DNA of 64,000 bases, taken from contig NZ_JAXQNP010000003.1 of NCBI RefSeq assembly GCF_034427435.1, positions 744,001 through 808,000 on the forward strand, in the 5' to 3' direction. The DNA comes from Nitrospirillum sp034427435 (lineage in GTDB: Bacteria; Pseudomonadota; Alphaproteobacteria; Azospirillales; Azospirillaceae). Positions within the stretch are counted from its first letter, which is position 1. Every line of letters begins with the position of its first letter. This document shows positions 23,139 through 35,100 of the stretch, one piece after another. The translations under genes and the position numbers were made by a program. The notes beneath the pieces are model-generated. The model was not told the DNA's origin and ran no database searches. It saw only the letters and a list, made by a program, of their open reading frames with translations.

Positions 23139-25537
23139 GTGACCGTCATCTTGGCGGAAATGAAACGGGGCGGCGCCGGCTGATAGCTGGGCAGGTTGGC
23201 CGCCACGCCGTTGTAGGGCTGGGCGTTGTTGCCGAAGTTGATGCCGCCCAGATAGCGCTTGTCGAACAGGTTGGTGACCGACAGCACCAGGCGGGTGTTG
23301 AACCGGCCGGTCAGCGATTCCGGCAGGGTGTACCCGGCCGCAACGTCGAAGGTGTAGAAGGACGGCACCTCCTCGTCATTGGTCAGGCTGCTGAAGCGGT
23401 GGGCGGTGTACTTGCCCTGGATCTGGGCGAAGTAGTTGTCCCGCTCATAGCGCAGCAGCGAGGACACCAGCCATTCCGGCGTATCGGTCAGCTGCTTGCC
23501 CGCCGTCGGCAGGGGAACGGTCGTGCCGTTGGCCAGGCCGACATAAATGTCGTTCTTCAGATGGCTCTGGGTGTAGGCCGCCGACAGATAAGCGGAGAAG
23601 CCATCGATGGGCTTCGTGCCGACCTCGGCCTCCATGCCCTTGATGATGACGCCGCCGATGTTCTTCGACACCGTGGTGTTGGCGGTGACGTCGAACAGCG
23701 ACTGCTGGCGGTTGCTGTAGTTGGTGTTGAAGATCGTGAAGGAGCTGATGAACCACGGCCCGCCGTAGCGGTAGCCCGCCTCCAGATCCACCGTCGTTTC
23801 CGGCTGGATGGTGGAGAGGTTCACGCCCGGGGTGTAGAGGGCGGAGTTGTCGGTGGCGCGGAAAGTCTGGGTGGCCGAGACGAAGACCTGGTTGCTGTCG
23901 TCGATATGATAGACGGCGCCGGCGCTGGGCACGAACTTGCCCTGGTCCAGTTCCGGCCGGGTCGGCGCCACGGCGTTGCCGGCGGTGCGCAGGCTGACCG
24001 GCAGATAGTTGATGCCGCTGCGGTTGATCTGCGAGTGCTGCAGGCCGACGCTGAGCGCCAGCTTGTCATCGAACAGGTTCAGGGTGTCGACCACGAAGGG
24101 GCGCACCACTTCCGTCGTCGTCTTCTGGTCCTGGGTGCGAACCACGGAACCATCGGCCCGGACCACGTGCTCGTTATAAAGGTCGGGCCACAGGCTGACC
24201 GGGTTGCCGTAGGCGTCCACCGACAGCAGCGGCTTCCATTCCCGCAGCTTGCCGATTTCATACTGGAAGCCCACGACCAGCTCGTTATGACCATAGCTCC
24301 ACTTCCCGCGCGTCAGGAAGCCGGGACGCATCTGCTGCTGGGCGAAGGGGTTGTAAAACAGCTTGGTGTCCAGCTTGTCGCCGTCGCCGTTGAGGTCGAC
24401 GCCCGTGAACTTCTGCCCCTGGACGCCGAACTGCGCCGCGTTGGTCTCGGAGAAATAGCCGGCGGTGCCGCCGCCGCCGAAGCCGTACCAGAGATAGGGC
24501 TGGACATCGAGGCGGATGCTGTCGGTCAGGGCGAAGTTGCCCTTCACCGACACCACCAGGTTTTCAAACGGATTGGTGGCCAGCTTGTAGTAGTTGGAGC
24601 GCTGGGTCAGCAGCGGGCCGTTGTTGTCGTTCTGCACCGTGCCGTTCACCGCCGGCGCGGTGGGGGCATAGGCGGTGGCGAAGTTGAAGTCATAGCCGTA
24701 TTGAGCCAGCTGCGCCTTGTTCAGCGCCTGGTAGGAATAGGTTTCGGCCGTGTTGTAGAAGGCGCTGAGCGCGATGCGGCTGCTGTCGCCGATATCATGG
24801 GCAATGGAGGCGTCGACATGCTGGCGCTTGGTCGTGCCCTCGCCGCGCCACACGTCCACCGCGGCGTTGGAGTAGGAGATGAACGCCTTGGTGCGGAAGC
24901 CGATGTCGCCGGTATCCACGCGCACGAATTCACGGCGCAGGCTGTTGTCGCCCAGGCCCTGCTGCACCATGACATGGAAGTCGTCGGACGGCTTCTGGAT
25001 CACCATGCCGATGTTGCCGCCCGTCTCACCCACGTTGGGGGTATCGGCGTCGCCCGCCCCCTGCATGATGTAGACCTGGGAGAGGTTCTCGGCGTCGATA
25101 TATTCCTGGGGATAGACGTTGAAGGTGCCGCTGTCGTTCACCGGCACGCCGTCCAGGATCAGCCCGATCTGGTTGGACTGGAAGCCGCGCACGGAAATGG
25201 CGCCGCGACCGGTGCCAGTGGCGTCACGCCCGTTGGAGTTGACGCCCGGCGCCAGGTTGATCAGCTGGAAGGGGTTGGCCGCCGCCGGCTGGTCCTTGAT
25301 GAATTCTTGCGTTACGGAGGAGGCGGACTTCGGCGCCTCCTGCACCGTGATCATACCGTTGGCGTTCACCGGCCGGCTGCCGTTGACCAGGATGGTTTCC
25401 ACGTCGCCAGCCGAGGAGGCCTCCTGCGCCATGGCGCCAGCGCACACCACCACGTTGAGCGCCACACCGGCCAACAGCAGGCCGCGCAGGCGTGAGCGTT
25501 CGCGGGCGGCCGCACCGCCCCGCGTGAACATCATCAT
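23132..25537 (-). CDS. TonB-dependent outer-membrane receptor
   Basis: ATG 25537 has GGGGGA five bases upstream; 801 residues. The signal peptide ends near GAMAQEA. The plug domain contains SASSVTQEFIKDQPAAANPF, GRGAISVRGFQSNQIGLILD and GVPVNDSG, and the 22-stranded barrel ends in an aromatic residue (AKMTVTY), as usual for Omp insertion. VNLSTIQPETTVDLEAGYRY and VTNLFDKRYLGG are typical receptor segments. The substrate cannot be told from sequence. A 28-bp palindrome 54 bp upstream indicates control by a dimeric regulator, perhaps of the LacI or GntR type. Confidence 0.88.
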   Translation of the reverse strand: MMMFTRGGAAARERSRLRGLLLAGVALNVVVCAGAMAQEASSAGDVETILVNGSRPVNANGMITVQEAPKSASSVTQEFIKDQPAAANPFQLINLAPGVNSNGRDATGTGRGAISVRGFQSNQIGLILDGVPVNDSGTFNVYPQEYIDAENLSQVYIMQGAGDADTPNVGETGGNIGMVIQKPSDDFHVMVQQGLGDNSLRREFVRVDTGDIGFRTKAFISYSNAAVDVWRGEGTTKRQHVDASIAHDIGDSSRIALSAFYNTAETYSYQALNKAQLAQYGYDFNFATAYAPTAPAVNGTVQNDNNGPLLTQRSNYYKLATNPFENLVVSVKGNFALTDSIRLDVQPYLWYGFGGGGTAGYFSETNAAQFGVQGQKFTGVDLNGDGDKLDTKLFYNPFAQQQMRPGFLTRGKWSYGHNELVVGFQYEIGKLREWKPLLSVDAYGNPVSLWPDLYNEHVVRADGSVVRTQDQKTTTEVVRPFVVDTLNLFDDKLALSVGLQHSQINRSGINYLPVSLRTAGNAVAPTRPELDQGKFVPSAGAVYHIDDSNQVFVSATQTFRATDNSALYTPGVNLSTIQPETTVDLEAGYRYGGPWFISSFTIFNTNYSNRQQSLFDVTANTTVSKNIGGVIIKGMEAEVGTKPIDGFSAYLSAAYTQSHLKNDIYVGLANGTTVPLPTAGKQLTDTPEWLVSSLLRYERDNYFAQIQGKYTAHRFSSLTNDEEVPSFYTFDVAAGYTLPESLTGRFNTRLVLSVTNLFDKRYLGGINFGNNAQPYNGVAANLPSYQPAPPRFISAKMTVTY

Positions 25538-25590
25538 GAGAATCCCCCGATATTTATCCAACCGGCACCCTGCTTCCCAACGGGCGCCAT

Positions 25591-25618
25591 CAATGTTTGT
25601 GCATTTGCACTAACATTG
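25591..25618. promoter_or_regulatory. Large palindromic operator before TonB receptor
   Basis: A 28-bp inverted repeat with 12 of 14 base pairs matching: outer half-site CAATGTT and inner half-site GTGCA, mirrored as TGCAC and AACATTG. It is centred between 25604 and 25605, about 67 bp from the receptor's ATG. Confidence 0.65.
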
Positions 25619-25855
25619 GAATGTTGCAGTTTCAAGACGTTGGCGGGAAAGCTCGGGGGCAGTATGCCCTTTGGGCTTCGCAAGCGCGAATTTGACAGAA
25701 ACTTGATCAAACGGTCAGGTTTTGTGACTGTTTTCTGACCGCACGGTCAGACAAATTGCCGCACCTTCGGCCCGCAATGTCGCACGGAAAAGGCGAATCG
25801 GCGCAAAATCGCGACGATCGCATCTCGGGGCGTCATGTGAGGACACGGTCGGCGC
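25619..25855. other. Intergenic region with repeated CGGTCAG
   Basis: No gene. CGGTCAG (25712-25718) faces CTGACCG (25735-25741), and a third CGGTCAG follows at 25744-25750. This may be a hairpin or a second regulator-binding cluster upstream of the receptor gene. Confidence 0.35.
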
Positions 25856-27271
25856 TCAGCCGCCCTTCTTCCCCTTGCCTTTGCCCTTGGCGGGCAGGTC
25901 TGCCACCGTCAGCCGGCCATCGGCGACAGCCTGCTTCAGCAGGACATGGTCCGCCGCGCTGATCTCAGCATAGCCGGCGGCGAAATCGGCCACAGCCTCA
26001 TCAAAGGTCTCGGAAGTGCCGAGATAGCCGGCGATGAGCGCGGCATCGCCGGAGCGGGCGTGGGCCCGGGCCAGCGTGGCGCCGCACAGGGTGGCATAGA
26101 AGTCCAGGCGATCGCTTTCCATCAAGGTGCCGGCCGACGCCAAGCGGCGGTCCTTCAACTGGCGGATATAGAAATGGCGGCCCGCATCATCCGCCGCCCA
26201 GCCCAGGAAACCATCGCTGACCGTCTGCAGGGTGCGCTGTCCCACCACCACCCGCTGCCCCTGGTTGGCGTAGGGGGAGGGTCCGGCATAAGGCGCGAGG
26301 ACGGACGCGGTCGCCTCCTTCACCTGCAGGAATAGCGGGTGGCCATCGGGGTCGATGAACAGGCCGATGGCGCAGAAGGTGCCGACGGAACCGACGCCCA
26401 CCACCTTGAAGGCCACGTCGGCCAACTGATAGCGGTCGATGAGGAAGCGCCGTTCCTCCGGCAAGGTGTCCCGGTAGCGGGCGAACAGGGCGCGGGCGCG
26501 CAGGGCCGCCTGGCCCTGACGGTCCGTCTCTTCATCGAAATGATAGATCAGGGGCGGGGCGTCCCGGATGCGCGCCTCACGCCCGTCACCCTCGGCCAGG
26601 CGGGGGAAATCGTCGCCGGCCGACGGCGTGGCCGCGGCCTTGGCCAGCACGTCCATTTCCTTGGCGCGGGCGGCCTCATCCTGGATGCATTGCGCCATGG
26701 CGGTAATGTCCACCCGGCTGCTCCAGGCGACCAGCGGGTCCAGCGTCGCCAGTTCGGCCATGCGCAGCCGATAGGCGGTGACGGCGGCCCGCGCCATGTC
26801 CTTCGCGGCGCCGGGCGCGTGACCGGCGTCCTGGGCGGCCAGCACCAGGGACGCCGCCAGACGCTTCACATCCCATTCGAAGGGAGCCGACTGCGTCTCG
26901 TCAAAGTCATTGAGGTCGAAGACCGCCCGCCCCTCCGGACTGGCGTAGACGCCGAAGTTCATCAGGTGGCAGTCGCCGGACGCCTGGACGCGGATGCCGC
27001 TGACGGGCAGTTGCCCCAGGTCGCGGGCCATGACCGCCGCGGCGCCACGCAGGAAGGTGAAAGGGCTGGCCGCCATGCGGGCCCAGCGCACCGGCAGCAG
27101 CGACTGGATGCGCTGGGCGGAGGTCGACAGCAGCAGGGCGATGGGATCGGACCGGCCCGCCAGGGCGGGCAGGACAGCGTTGCCGGAGCGGGGGGCGGCG
27201 TCGCGCAGGGCCTTGCCGGCGTCCTTGCGTTTTACCGCAGGCAGGGCGCGCAGGGCGGCGAGATCGGGCAT
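25856..27271 (-). CDS. DUF2252 family protein
   Basis: ATG 27271 (MPDLAALRALPAVKRKDAGK) has GGAG eight bases upstream; 471 residues, normal for the family. Diagnostic stretches are SPFTFLRGAAAVMARDLG, SGDCHLMNFGVYASPEG, FDLNDFDETQSAPFEWDVKR, LASLVLAA, and VGVGSVGTFCAIGLFIDPDG followed by LQVKEA. These resemble a kinase-like fold with GDCHLMNFG as a loop and NDFDE as a metal site, but the biochemical role of DUF2252 is not established. The C terminus is a Lys/Gly tail. It is transcribed alone. Confidence 0.85.
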   Translation of the reverse strand: MPDLAALRALPAVKRKDAGKALRDAAPRSGNAVLPALAGRSDPIALLLSTSAQRIQSLLPVRWARMAASPFTFLRGAAAVMARDLGQLPVSGIRVQASGDCHLMNFGVYASPEGRAVFDLNDFDETQSAPFEWDVKRLAASLVLAAQDAGHAPGAAKDMARAAVTAYRLRMAELATLDPLVAWSSRVDITAMAQCIQDEAARAKEMDVLAKAAATPSAGDDFPRLAEGDGREARIRDAPPLIYHFDEETDRQGQAALRARALFARYRDTLPEERRFLIDRYQLADVAFKVVGVGSVGTFCAIGLFIDPDGHPLFLQVKEATASVLAPYAGPSPYANQGQRVVVGQRTLQTVSDGFLGWAADDAGRHFYIRQLKDRRLASAGTLMESDRLDFYATLCGATLARAHARSGDAALIAGYLGTSETFDEAVADFAAGYAEISAADHVLLKQAVADGRLTVADLPAKGKGKGKKGG

Positions 27272-27560
27272 AGGGCGTCTCCGGGCAATGGGGGCTCGGG
27301 AAGGCGGCGGTTCGGAAAGGCGGCGGAGCCGCGCGGCGAGCGCCAAAGTGTCGGAATGGATTATGGCACCGATACGAACCCCGCCCAAAAGGTCGGGTCA
27401 CAAACGCGGCGGCGCGTGAGGCGTTTAGGGGCGGACTTTAACCGGACGCTGATCGTTCCCTGCCTGGGCATGGAAACAACACACCACGAAAACGACAACA
27501 GCCCGCACCGTCACGTTACCGCGACGCGGACCTAAGCATTTGATTTTTGGGAAGTTCGGA

Positions 27561-27635
<75 letters not shown>

Positions 27636-27856
27636 GCCCGTCCGGTGGGCGGGGTAATTGCCACAGGGGCGGAGGGGATGCAAGCCTTTTGAGCGAAGAA
27701 AATGAAAGAATTTTGATCGGAGCGTTGGCGGCGCCCCGCTTCGCCAGGCCGAAACCCTTGGCGTGCCGCCATTCTGCGCCTATTTTCGAGGCCCCGCGAT
27801 AGACCACAAGGCCTGGGCACCCGCACCAGCCGCCCCCTTAGGAGTAGCCCCACCCC

Positions 27857-28012
27857 ATGACCGACAAGCCGCCCGCGAAATCCGGCGCCGATAAGACCAT
27901 GACCCGGGAAGAGCGCCTGGCCGCCGCCCTGCGCGAGAACCTGCGCCGCCGCAAGGTGCAGTCGCGCGAGCGGGAGGACGCCACCGACACCCCGGCGGGC
28001 GGCAACGAATAA
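27857..28012 (+). CDS. Small basic protein (51 aa)
   Basis: ATG 27857 begins MTDKPPAKSGADKTMTREER, continues LAAALRENLRRRKVQSRERE and ends DTPAGGNE at TAA 28012. A REERLAAALRENLRRRK core of this kind recurs in small alphaproteobacterial proteins next to dcd or murA, which is why I call it a gene despite its length. AGGAG lies 14 bases upstream. Function unknown; the strongly charged helix suggests RNA or protein binding. Confidence 0.65.
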   Translation: MTDKPPAKSGADKTMTREERLAAALRENLRRRKVQSREREDATDTPAGGNE

Positions 28013-28188
28013 GCCCGGCGGCTTAACCACATGTGGTGGGTGCGGCCGCACACCGGCGCCCATTCCTGGTGCGTATCCCGGCCAGACAGGTGACAGAGTC
28101 ACCTTGAGCGGCGGACAGGGAGGGTCTAAGAAGGGGAAGAGCACCATTTGTGCACGTCCCATCGACCCCGACCGCAGGAGCGACGCCC

Positions 28189-28743
28189 ATGGCCATCATG
28201 CCCGACACCTGGATCCGCGACATGGCGCAGAACCGGGGCATGATCGAACCGTTCGTGGAGGCGCAGAAGCGCGAGGGCGTGATCTCCTACGGCTTGTCCT
28301 CCTACGGCTATGACGCGCGGGTGGCGGACGAGTTCAAAATCTTCACCAACGTCGACAGCGCCATCGTCGACCCCAAGCGGTTCGACGACGCCAGCTTCGT
28401 GGATCGCAAGACCGATGTTTGCGTCATCCCGCCCAACAGCTTCGCGCTGGCCCGCACGGTGGAGTATTTCCGCGTCCCCCGTAACGTGCTGGTGATCTGC
28501 CTGGGCAAGAGCACCTACGCCCGCTGCGGCCTGATTGTGAACGTCACGCCGCTGGAGCCGGAGTGGGAGGGCCACGTGACCCTGGAAATCAGCAACACCA
28601 CGCCCCTGCCCGCCAAGGTCTACGCCAACGAGGGGCTGTGCCAGTTCCTGTTCCTCAAGGGCGACACCATCTGCGAGACGTCCTACGCCGACCGCTCGGG
28701 CAAGTACATGGGCCAGCGCGGCGTGACCTTGCCGCGCCTGTAA
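28189..28743 (+). CDS. dcd: dCTP deaminase
   Basis: ATG 28189 (MAIMPDTWIRDMAQ) follows AGGAG; 184 residues, the usual length. It deaminates dCTP to dUTP, feeding dTMP synthesis. Family motifs are YGLSSYGYDARVADEFKIF (34-52), the nucleotide-binding GKSTYARCGL (106-115), and NVTPLEPEWEGHVTLEISNT (118-137), whose Glu133 corresponds to the catalytic base. The C terminus ends GQRGVTLPRL, as in homologues. The enzyme is a cytosolic homotrimer in its family. It precedes murA on the same strand with a 163-bp gap. Confidence 0.95.
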   Translation: MAIMPDTWIRDMAQNRGMIEPFVEAQKREGVISYGLSSYGYDARVADEFKIFTNVDSAIVDPKRFDDASFVDRKTDVCVIPPNSFALARTVEYFRVPRNVLVICLGKSTYARCGLIVNVTPLEPEWEGHVTLEISNTTPLPAKVYANEGLCQFLFLKGDTICETSYADRSGKYMGQRGVTLPRL

Positions 28744-28906
28744 TCACTAACCCCCGGGGCCGTTTGGGCGGCGGCCCGCCGTCGCCCCAATTCCGCCACA
28801 CCGTTTCGTCATTACCCTTTCCGCCTTTACCCTTTTCGCCATCTCAGCCGGCACCGCCCGACACCGGGCCCAAGACCGGCATGTTCGAACCGATCGGCCC
28901 TTTCCC

Positions 28907-30190
<1,284 letters not shown>

Positions 30191-30270
30191 GCCCGGAAGG
30201 ACTCCGTGGGGCGGTGGCGCGCCGCCCCACGGATGAACTATCCTCATCCGAAAATGGATGAGCCGCCGCC

Positions 30271-31203
30271 ATGCCCTACCACCTGCCGCCACTGAGCACC
30301 CTGCGCCCCTTCGAGGCCGCGGGTCGTCATCTCAGCTTCAAGCAGGCGGCGGCGGAATTGAACCTGACGCCCAGCGCCGTCAGCCATGCGCTGCAGACGT
30401 TGGAGGATTGGCTGGGCACGCCGCTGTTCACGCGCGGGCACCGCAGCCTGGCCCTGACGCCGGCAGGTGCGGCCTATCTGCCCGAGGTGCGCGGCATGCT
30501 GGAGCGGCTGGCCGTGGCCACGGCCGCCTTGCCGGGCCGCGCGCCCAGCGGCCGGTTGGCGGTGAGCGTGGCGCCCACGTTCGGCCTGCGCTGGCTGGTG
30601 CCACGCCTGCCCCGCTTCCGCGACCGGCATCCAGGGATCACCCTGACCCTGGACACAAGCCAACGCCCGGCCGACCTGCCGCGCGACGGCGTGGACGTGG
30701 CCATCCGCATGCGCCAGGACGACTGGCGCCCCGATGAGGGTGTCGGCCTGCACGCCACCTGCCTGGTGCGGGAAGCCTTGGTACCGGTTTGCGCCCCCGC
30801 CCTGGCAGCGCGCGTGACCGCCCCGGCCGACCTGGGGTCTCTGCCCCTGCTGCACGTCGACAGCGTGACGGAGGAGTGGTCCGCCTGGGCGGCGCTGGCC
30901 GGGGTGGAGCCCAGCACACTGACCCAGGGCACCCTGACCCAGGGCGCCCGGTTCGACACCGTGCATATGGCGCTGGAGGCGGCGGCGGGCGGCCTGGGCG
31001 TGGCCATGGGCCGCCTGCCCCTGGCGGACACCGACTTGGCCACCGGCCGCCTGGTGGCCGTGCTGGGCCCGCCCAGGCCCATCCGCACAGGTTACTGGCT
31101 GATCACGGGCCGGGCCGACCGCAACCGGCCGGAGGTTGCGGCCTTCCGCGCCTGGATCAAGGAAGAACTGGCGGCGCTGATAGCTGGTCAGGTGCCGGTG
31201 TAG
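30271..31203 (+). CDS. LysR-family regulator, GcvA-like
   Basis: ATG 30271; 310 residues. The helix-turn-helix is at 8-65 (LSTLRPFEAAGRHLSFKQAA, ELNLTPSAVSHALQTLEDWL, TPLFTRGHRSLALTPAG). The periplasmic-binding-like sensor domain (92-300) starts GRLAVSVAPTFGLRWLVPRL and includes RDGVDVAIRMRQDDW, resembling the GcvA/AmpR subgroup. Its 3' end overlaps the convergent enoyl-CoA hydratase gene by 16 bp. The target is unknown; the nearest upstream gene is murA. Confidence 0.88.
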   Translation: MPYHLPPLSTLRPFEAAGRHLSFKQAAAELNLTPSAVSHALQTLEDWLGTPLFTRGHRSLALTPAGAAYLPEVRGMLERLAVATAALPGRAPSGRLAVSVAPTFGLRWLVPRLPRFRDRHPGITLTLDTSQRPADLPRDGVDVAIRMRQDDWRPDEGVGLHATCLVREALVPVCAPALAARVTAPADLGSLPLLHVDSVTEEWSAWAALAGVEPSTLTQGTLTQGARFDTVHMALEAAAGGLGVAMGRLPLADTDLATGRLVAVLGPPRPIRTGYWLITGRADRNRPEVAAFRAWIKEELAALIAGQVPV

Positions 31204-31985
31204 ACGGCGGGACGCCGCTCAATCCACGCGCCGAGCCCTTCCGTCAGGTCGTGGCCGGGCACCAGGGCGGCGAAGGCCGCGCTTTCCACCGCCAGCCCTT
31301 CGGCGATGGACACGTTCACGCCCCGCGTCACCGCGGCCAGGATGCCGGCCACGGCACCGGGCGCGTGGCGAATGATGCGCTGCGCCAGGTCCCGGGCGGC
31401 GGGCATCAACTGGTCATGCGGCACCACGCGGTTCACCAGCCCCATGTCCAGCGCCCGCTGCGGTGTGAAGCTGTCGCCGGTCAGCAGAAACTCCAACGCC
31501 CGCTTGCGTCCCGCCAGGCGGGGAAGGCGTTGCGTTCCGCCGAAGGTGGGCGGCATGGCCAGCTTGATCTCCGGCTTGGCGAACAGCGCGCGGTCGCTGG
31601 CCACGGCAAGCGGGGCGGCCTCCGTGATCTCGCACCCTCCGCCATAGGCCAGGCCGTTGACGGCAACAATGATGGGCTTGGGGTAGGCCTCGATGCGGCT
31701 GGTCAGCGTCTGGCCCCGGCGCACGAAGTCGCGCACCGCCGCCGTGGCCCCCCGGCGGACGCTGGCCGCGAATTCGGGGATATCGCCGCCAGCGGAAAAG
31801 GCGCGATCGCCGGCCCCGGTCAGGATGACGGCGCGCATCCTGGGGTCATCCTCCATCGCCTCCAACGCCGCCAGCAGGGCGTCCACCAGGGCGTAATTCA
31901 GGGCATTAAGCTTCTCGGGCCGATTCAGGGTCAGGGTGGCGATGCCGTGGTCATCAACGGCGCTGAGCAGGACGGGCGTGGTCAT
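31188..31985 (-). CDS. Enoyl-CoA hydratase/isomerase (crotonase) family protein
   Basis: ATG 31985 (MTTPVLLSAVDDHGIATLTL) gives 265 residues; the longer frame upstream is not used. Motifs are LNRPEKLNALNYALVDAL, the first oxyanion loop DRAFSAGGDIPEF, the second NGLAYGGGCEITEAAPLAVA containing the catalytic-region Glu, and FAKPEIKLAMPPTFGGTQRL. The family hydrates or isomerises 2-enoyl-CoA thioesters in fatty acid or aromatic degradation. Exact substrate is uncertain. It is convergent with the LysR gene. Confidence 0.88.
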   Translation of the reverse strand: MTTPVLLSAVDDHGIATLTLNRPEKLNALNYALVDALLAALEAMEDDPRMRAVILTGAGDRAFSAGGDIPEFAASVRRGATAAVRDFVRRGQTLTSRIEAYPKPIIVAVNGLAYGGGCEITEAAPLAVASDRALFAKPEIKLAMPPTFGGTQRLPRLAGRKRALEFLLTGDSFTPQRALDMGLVNRVVPHDQLMPAARDLAQRIIRHAPGAVAGILAAVTRGVNVSIAEGLAVESAAFAALVPGHDLTEGLGAWIERRPAVYTGT

Positions 31986-32115
31986 GGGACACCTCGTTGG
32001 GAAGGAGGCTCCACTGTTCCCAGGTCTCCACCATCCGGACAAACGGGCCTTTCTCACCCTCAGGTGAAGGATTTTCATCCAACGCGGCCGGGACCGCCTG
32101 CGCCTGGACACCCTG

Positions 32116-35100
32116 TCAACCGGGGCTGCCGTCCGCATACTCCACCCGGTTACGTCCCTGGTGTTTGGCGCGATAGAGCGCCTGGTCCGCCCGCTTGATG
32201 ATCTCCGCCAGGGGCGGAACGGCGCTGCCAGGTCCGACGCTGATGACACCAAAGCTGCAGGTGACGGTCAGGCTGACGCCGAAGGCATCGACGTGCACGC
32301 CCGGCACCTGCCCCTCCGCCTCCGGGTCATCATGGGGGGCCGCAGGGACACCGTCACCCAGGGGGATGGGCGTCTGGCGAATGGCGTCATGGAGGCGGTT
32401 CAGCACATCGGCGCAATCGTTCCGCCCCAACCCGGGCAGCAGGATCAGGAATTCCTCGCCACCATAACGGCCGACAGCGTCGTAGCTGCGCACGGCGGCC
32501 GACAGCCGGCGCGCCACCTCGACCAACACGGCATCACCCGCCGGATGGCCGTGGGTGTCATTGATGCGCTTGAAATGATCGACGTCCGCCAGCACCACCG
32601 TCAGCGCGCCATCATCCCGCCGGCGCGCCAATTCCAGTTCCAGCAGGTCCAGGATGGCGCGACGGTTCCACAGGCGGGTCAGGCTGTCGTACATGGCCAG
32701 TTGGCGCAATTGCTCGCGCGAGGCCTCCAACTCCCGCGTCCGCGCCTCCACCAGGATTTCCAGGGTGCGCCGCCGTTCCAGGTCGGCATGGCTGCGCCAG
32801 CGATAGATCGCGACGCCCACCGCGACAATGCAGAGGGCGGCGCCGGCGAAGAACAGTCTGGTTTGCCACCACGGGGGCCGGATGGTGAAGGGCACCAGGA
32901 CGGACGGCGCCATGGCCTGCAACGCCGTGTTGCGGGCGACGATCTCCAGCTCATAGGCACCGGGCGGCAGCGCCGAATAGCGGATTTCCTCCGTGGCGGT
33001 GACGTTCCAGTTCCCTTCCAGGCCATTCAGGCGATAGCGATAAATTTGCGCCCCGCGGCTGCGGAAGCTGGGGGTGGTCAAGTGGAAGGTCAGCGGGGAG
33101 GTATCCCACGGCAACTCGAAATTGCCATCCAGCGGCAGGTCGACGCCATTACGCTCGATGCCGGTCACCCGGGTCACCAGCGCCGGGCGATTGAACAGCA
33201 GATCCGGCCGGGTGATGTGGGTCAGGCCCTTGCTGGTGCCCACCCACAGGGTACCGTCGGCGTCCTCCATCAAGGCGCTCTGGTTGCAGTCGTTCCATGC
33301 CAGGCCGCTGTCGTGGCTGAACTGGCGCAGGGCCCCGGCGTTCCACACCAGAACACCGCTGTCCGTGGACAGCCATATCCATCCCCGCCTGTCCTCGACC
33401 ACGCCCAACACCTGGCGATCCCCCACCAGATCGTTCGTGATGTCGCCCACCGGCTGCAGGACGGTGCCGACCGCGTCCGGCGCGGTGCCTGCCGGTTCCC
33501 GCAGATGGGCCAGGCGGACCGTCTCGCCGCCCAGCCACAGGCTGCCATCCCGGGCGCACGCGATGACGTTGAAGCGGGTGCTGGAGGCGACACCGGCGAT
33601 GGCGGGTGCCGTCCACTTGCCCTCGCCATAGCGCAGGACGCCGGCTTCAGTCGCGAACCACAGCGTGCCGGATGGCGCCTGGCAGCCGCTGGAAATCGAA
33701 CTGTCCGGGGGAATGGGCAGGGCGACGCCCAGGGGCGTCACCTGCGGATCGGGTCCGTCCGGCCTGTCGACGACGAACAGGCCTTTCTTCCGGGTCATGA
33801 CCCAAAGTCGCCCCCGGTCATCGACCAGAAGCTGAAAGATCAGGGGCAGATGGCCCACGATGACAGCCGGCGGCGGCTCCGCGCCCTCCTTGGCGGCATC
33901 CTGATAAAACAGCAGGCCGGAGAAGGTCCCACCCCAGAGGCGCCCCGACTTGTCGAGCGTCAGGGCGCCCACCTGGTGGTTGCGCACCGGCTGGCCACCC
34001 GGCGCCGGGCCCAGACGCGGGGCGCCGTCATCCTCATCGTCCAGTCGGGCGAGGCCGGCGTCGGTGCCGATGACCAGGCCCCCTGCGCTGTCGCGGTGGA
34101 AGGACCAAACCGAATCATGAAGCAGCCCCTGGCGCACCGTCCAGTTGGCCCAACTGCGATAGCCAACCCAGTGTGTCAGGCCCAGGCCGCCAGAGCCTAT
34201 CCAAAGGTCGCCGTCATGATCGACCAGCAACGCGCTGACTTCCCGCGCGGGCAGGCCATTGGCGTCGCTCACCTCTTCCCAATGGGGCTGGGTGTCCCCA
34301 TCCCCGGACCGCGTCAGGCGTGACAATCCCCGATCGCCAAAGGTGACGATGGCGTGGTCCATGTCCTGCAGCAGCGGCAGGAAGACCCGCACGGTGCTGC
34401 GGTTGGACGGTTGCGGCAATTGCGCCGTGAAGCGGGTGGCACCGGGGGCCAGCGCCAGCAACTGGTGGGCGCCACGCGCCCACAGCGTACCGTCGACATC
34501 GCGCAGCACGCCGCCCCAGCGATCCTGGGGAACCCCCTGGTCGGGCCCCCATAGCGTCACCGCCCCCTGGCGTATCTCGCACAAGGCCTCCGCGCACCCC
34601 AGCCAGATATCACCCCCCCCTTGCTCCCCCACGCCGAAGACCCGAACGCTCTGGATTCGGGTCAGCGCCGGCTGGGCGGCCTTTTGGTCGGCGGTGAAGT
34701 AGGGGCGTGCGACCCAACTGGGTCCATCAGCGGCGGAGGCGGACCTTTCCGCCTCCACCACCAGCAATTCCTCCCGTCCCACGACCAGCAGGCGGCTGGC
34801 ATCAAGCGACGCCAGCTTCTGCCCCTGCCAGACCGGCACGGGACGTCCGTCCCGTGTCACCGGAACGAAGGCGCGGCGGCCATCCCAACGATAAAGCCCC
34901 CCCGTGGTGCCGACCCACAGGACACCGGACGGGGTCAAGTGGATGGCACTGACATAGGGTTCTTTCAACCCATCAGCGGGGCCGAAACGCTGGAACTTTC
35001 CGCCATCGAAACGATAGAGGCCATTCTCCGTCCCCACCCAGAGGAAACCCAGGGAGTCCTGAGCCAGGGCGGTGATGGACAGGTTGCCCAGACCGTCTTC

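Noticed and set aside
23399..25495. Very long open frame on the plus strand opposite the TonB receptor
   Set aside because: It mirrors the receptor codons in a GC-rich genome; the encoded residues are low-complexity Gly/Val/His/Arg with no domain, while the minus strand is a complete receptor.
32161..34323. Long plus-strand frame opposite the propeller-diguanylate cyclase
   Set aside because: Antisense shadow; composition is Arg/Gln/Gly-rich without motifs, and the opposite strand has a full, well-conserved protein.
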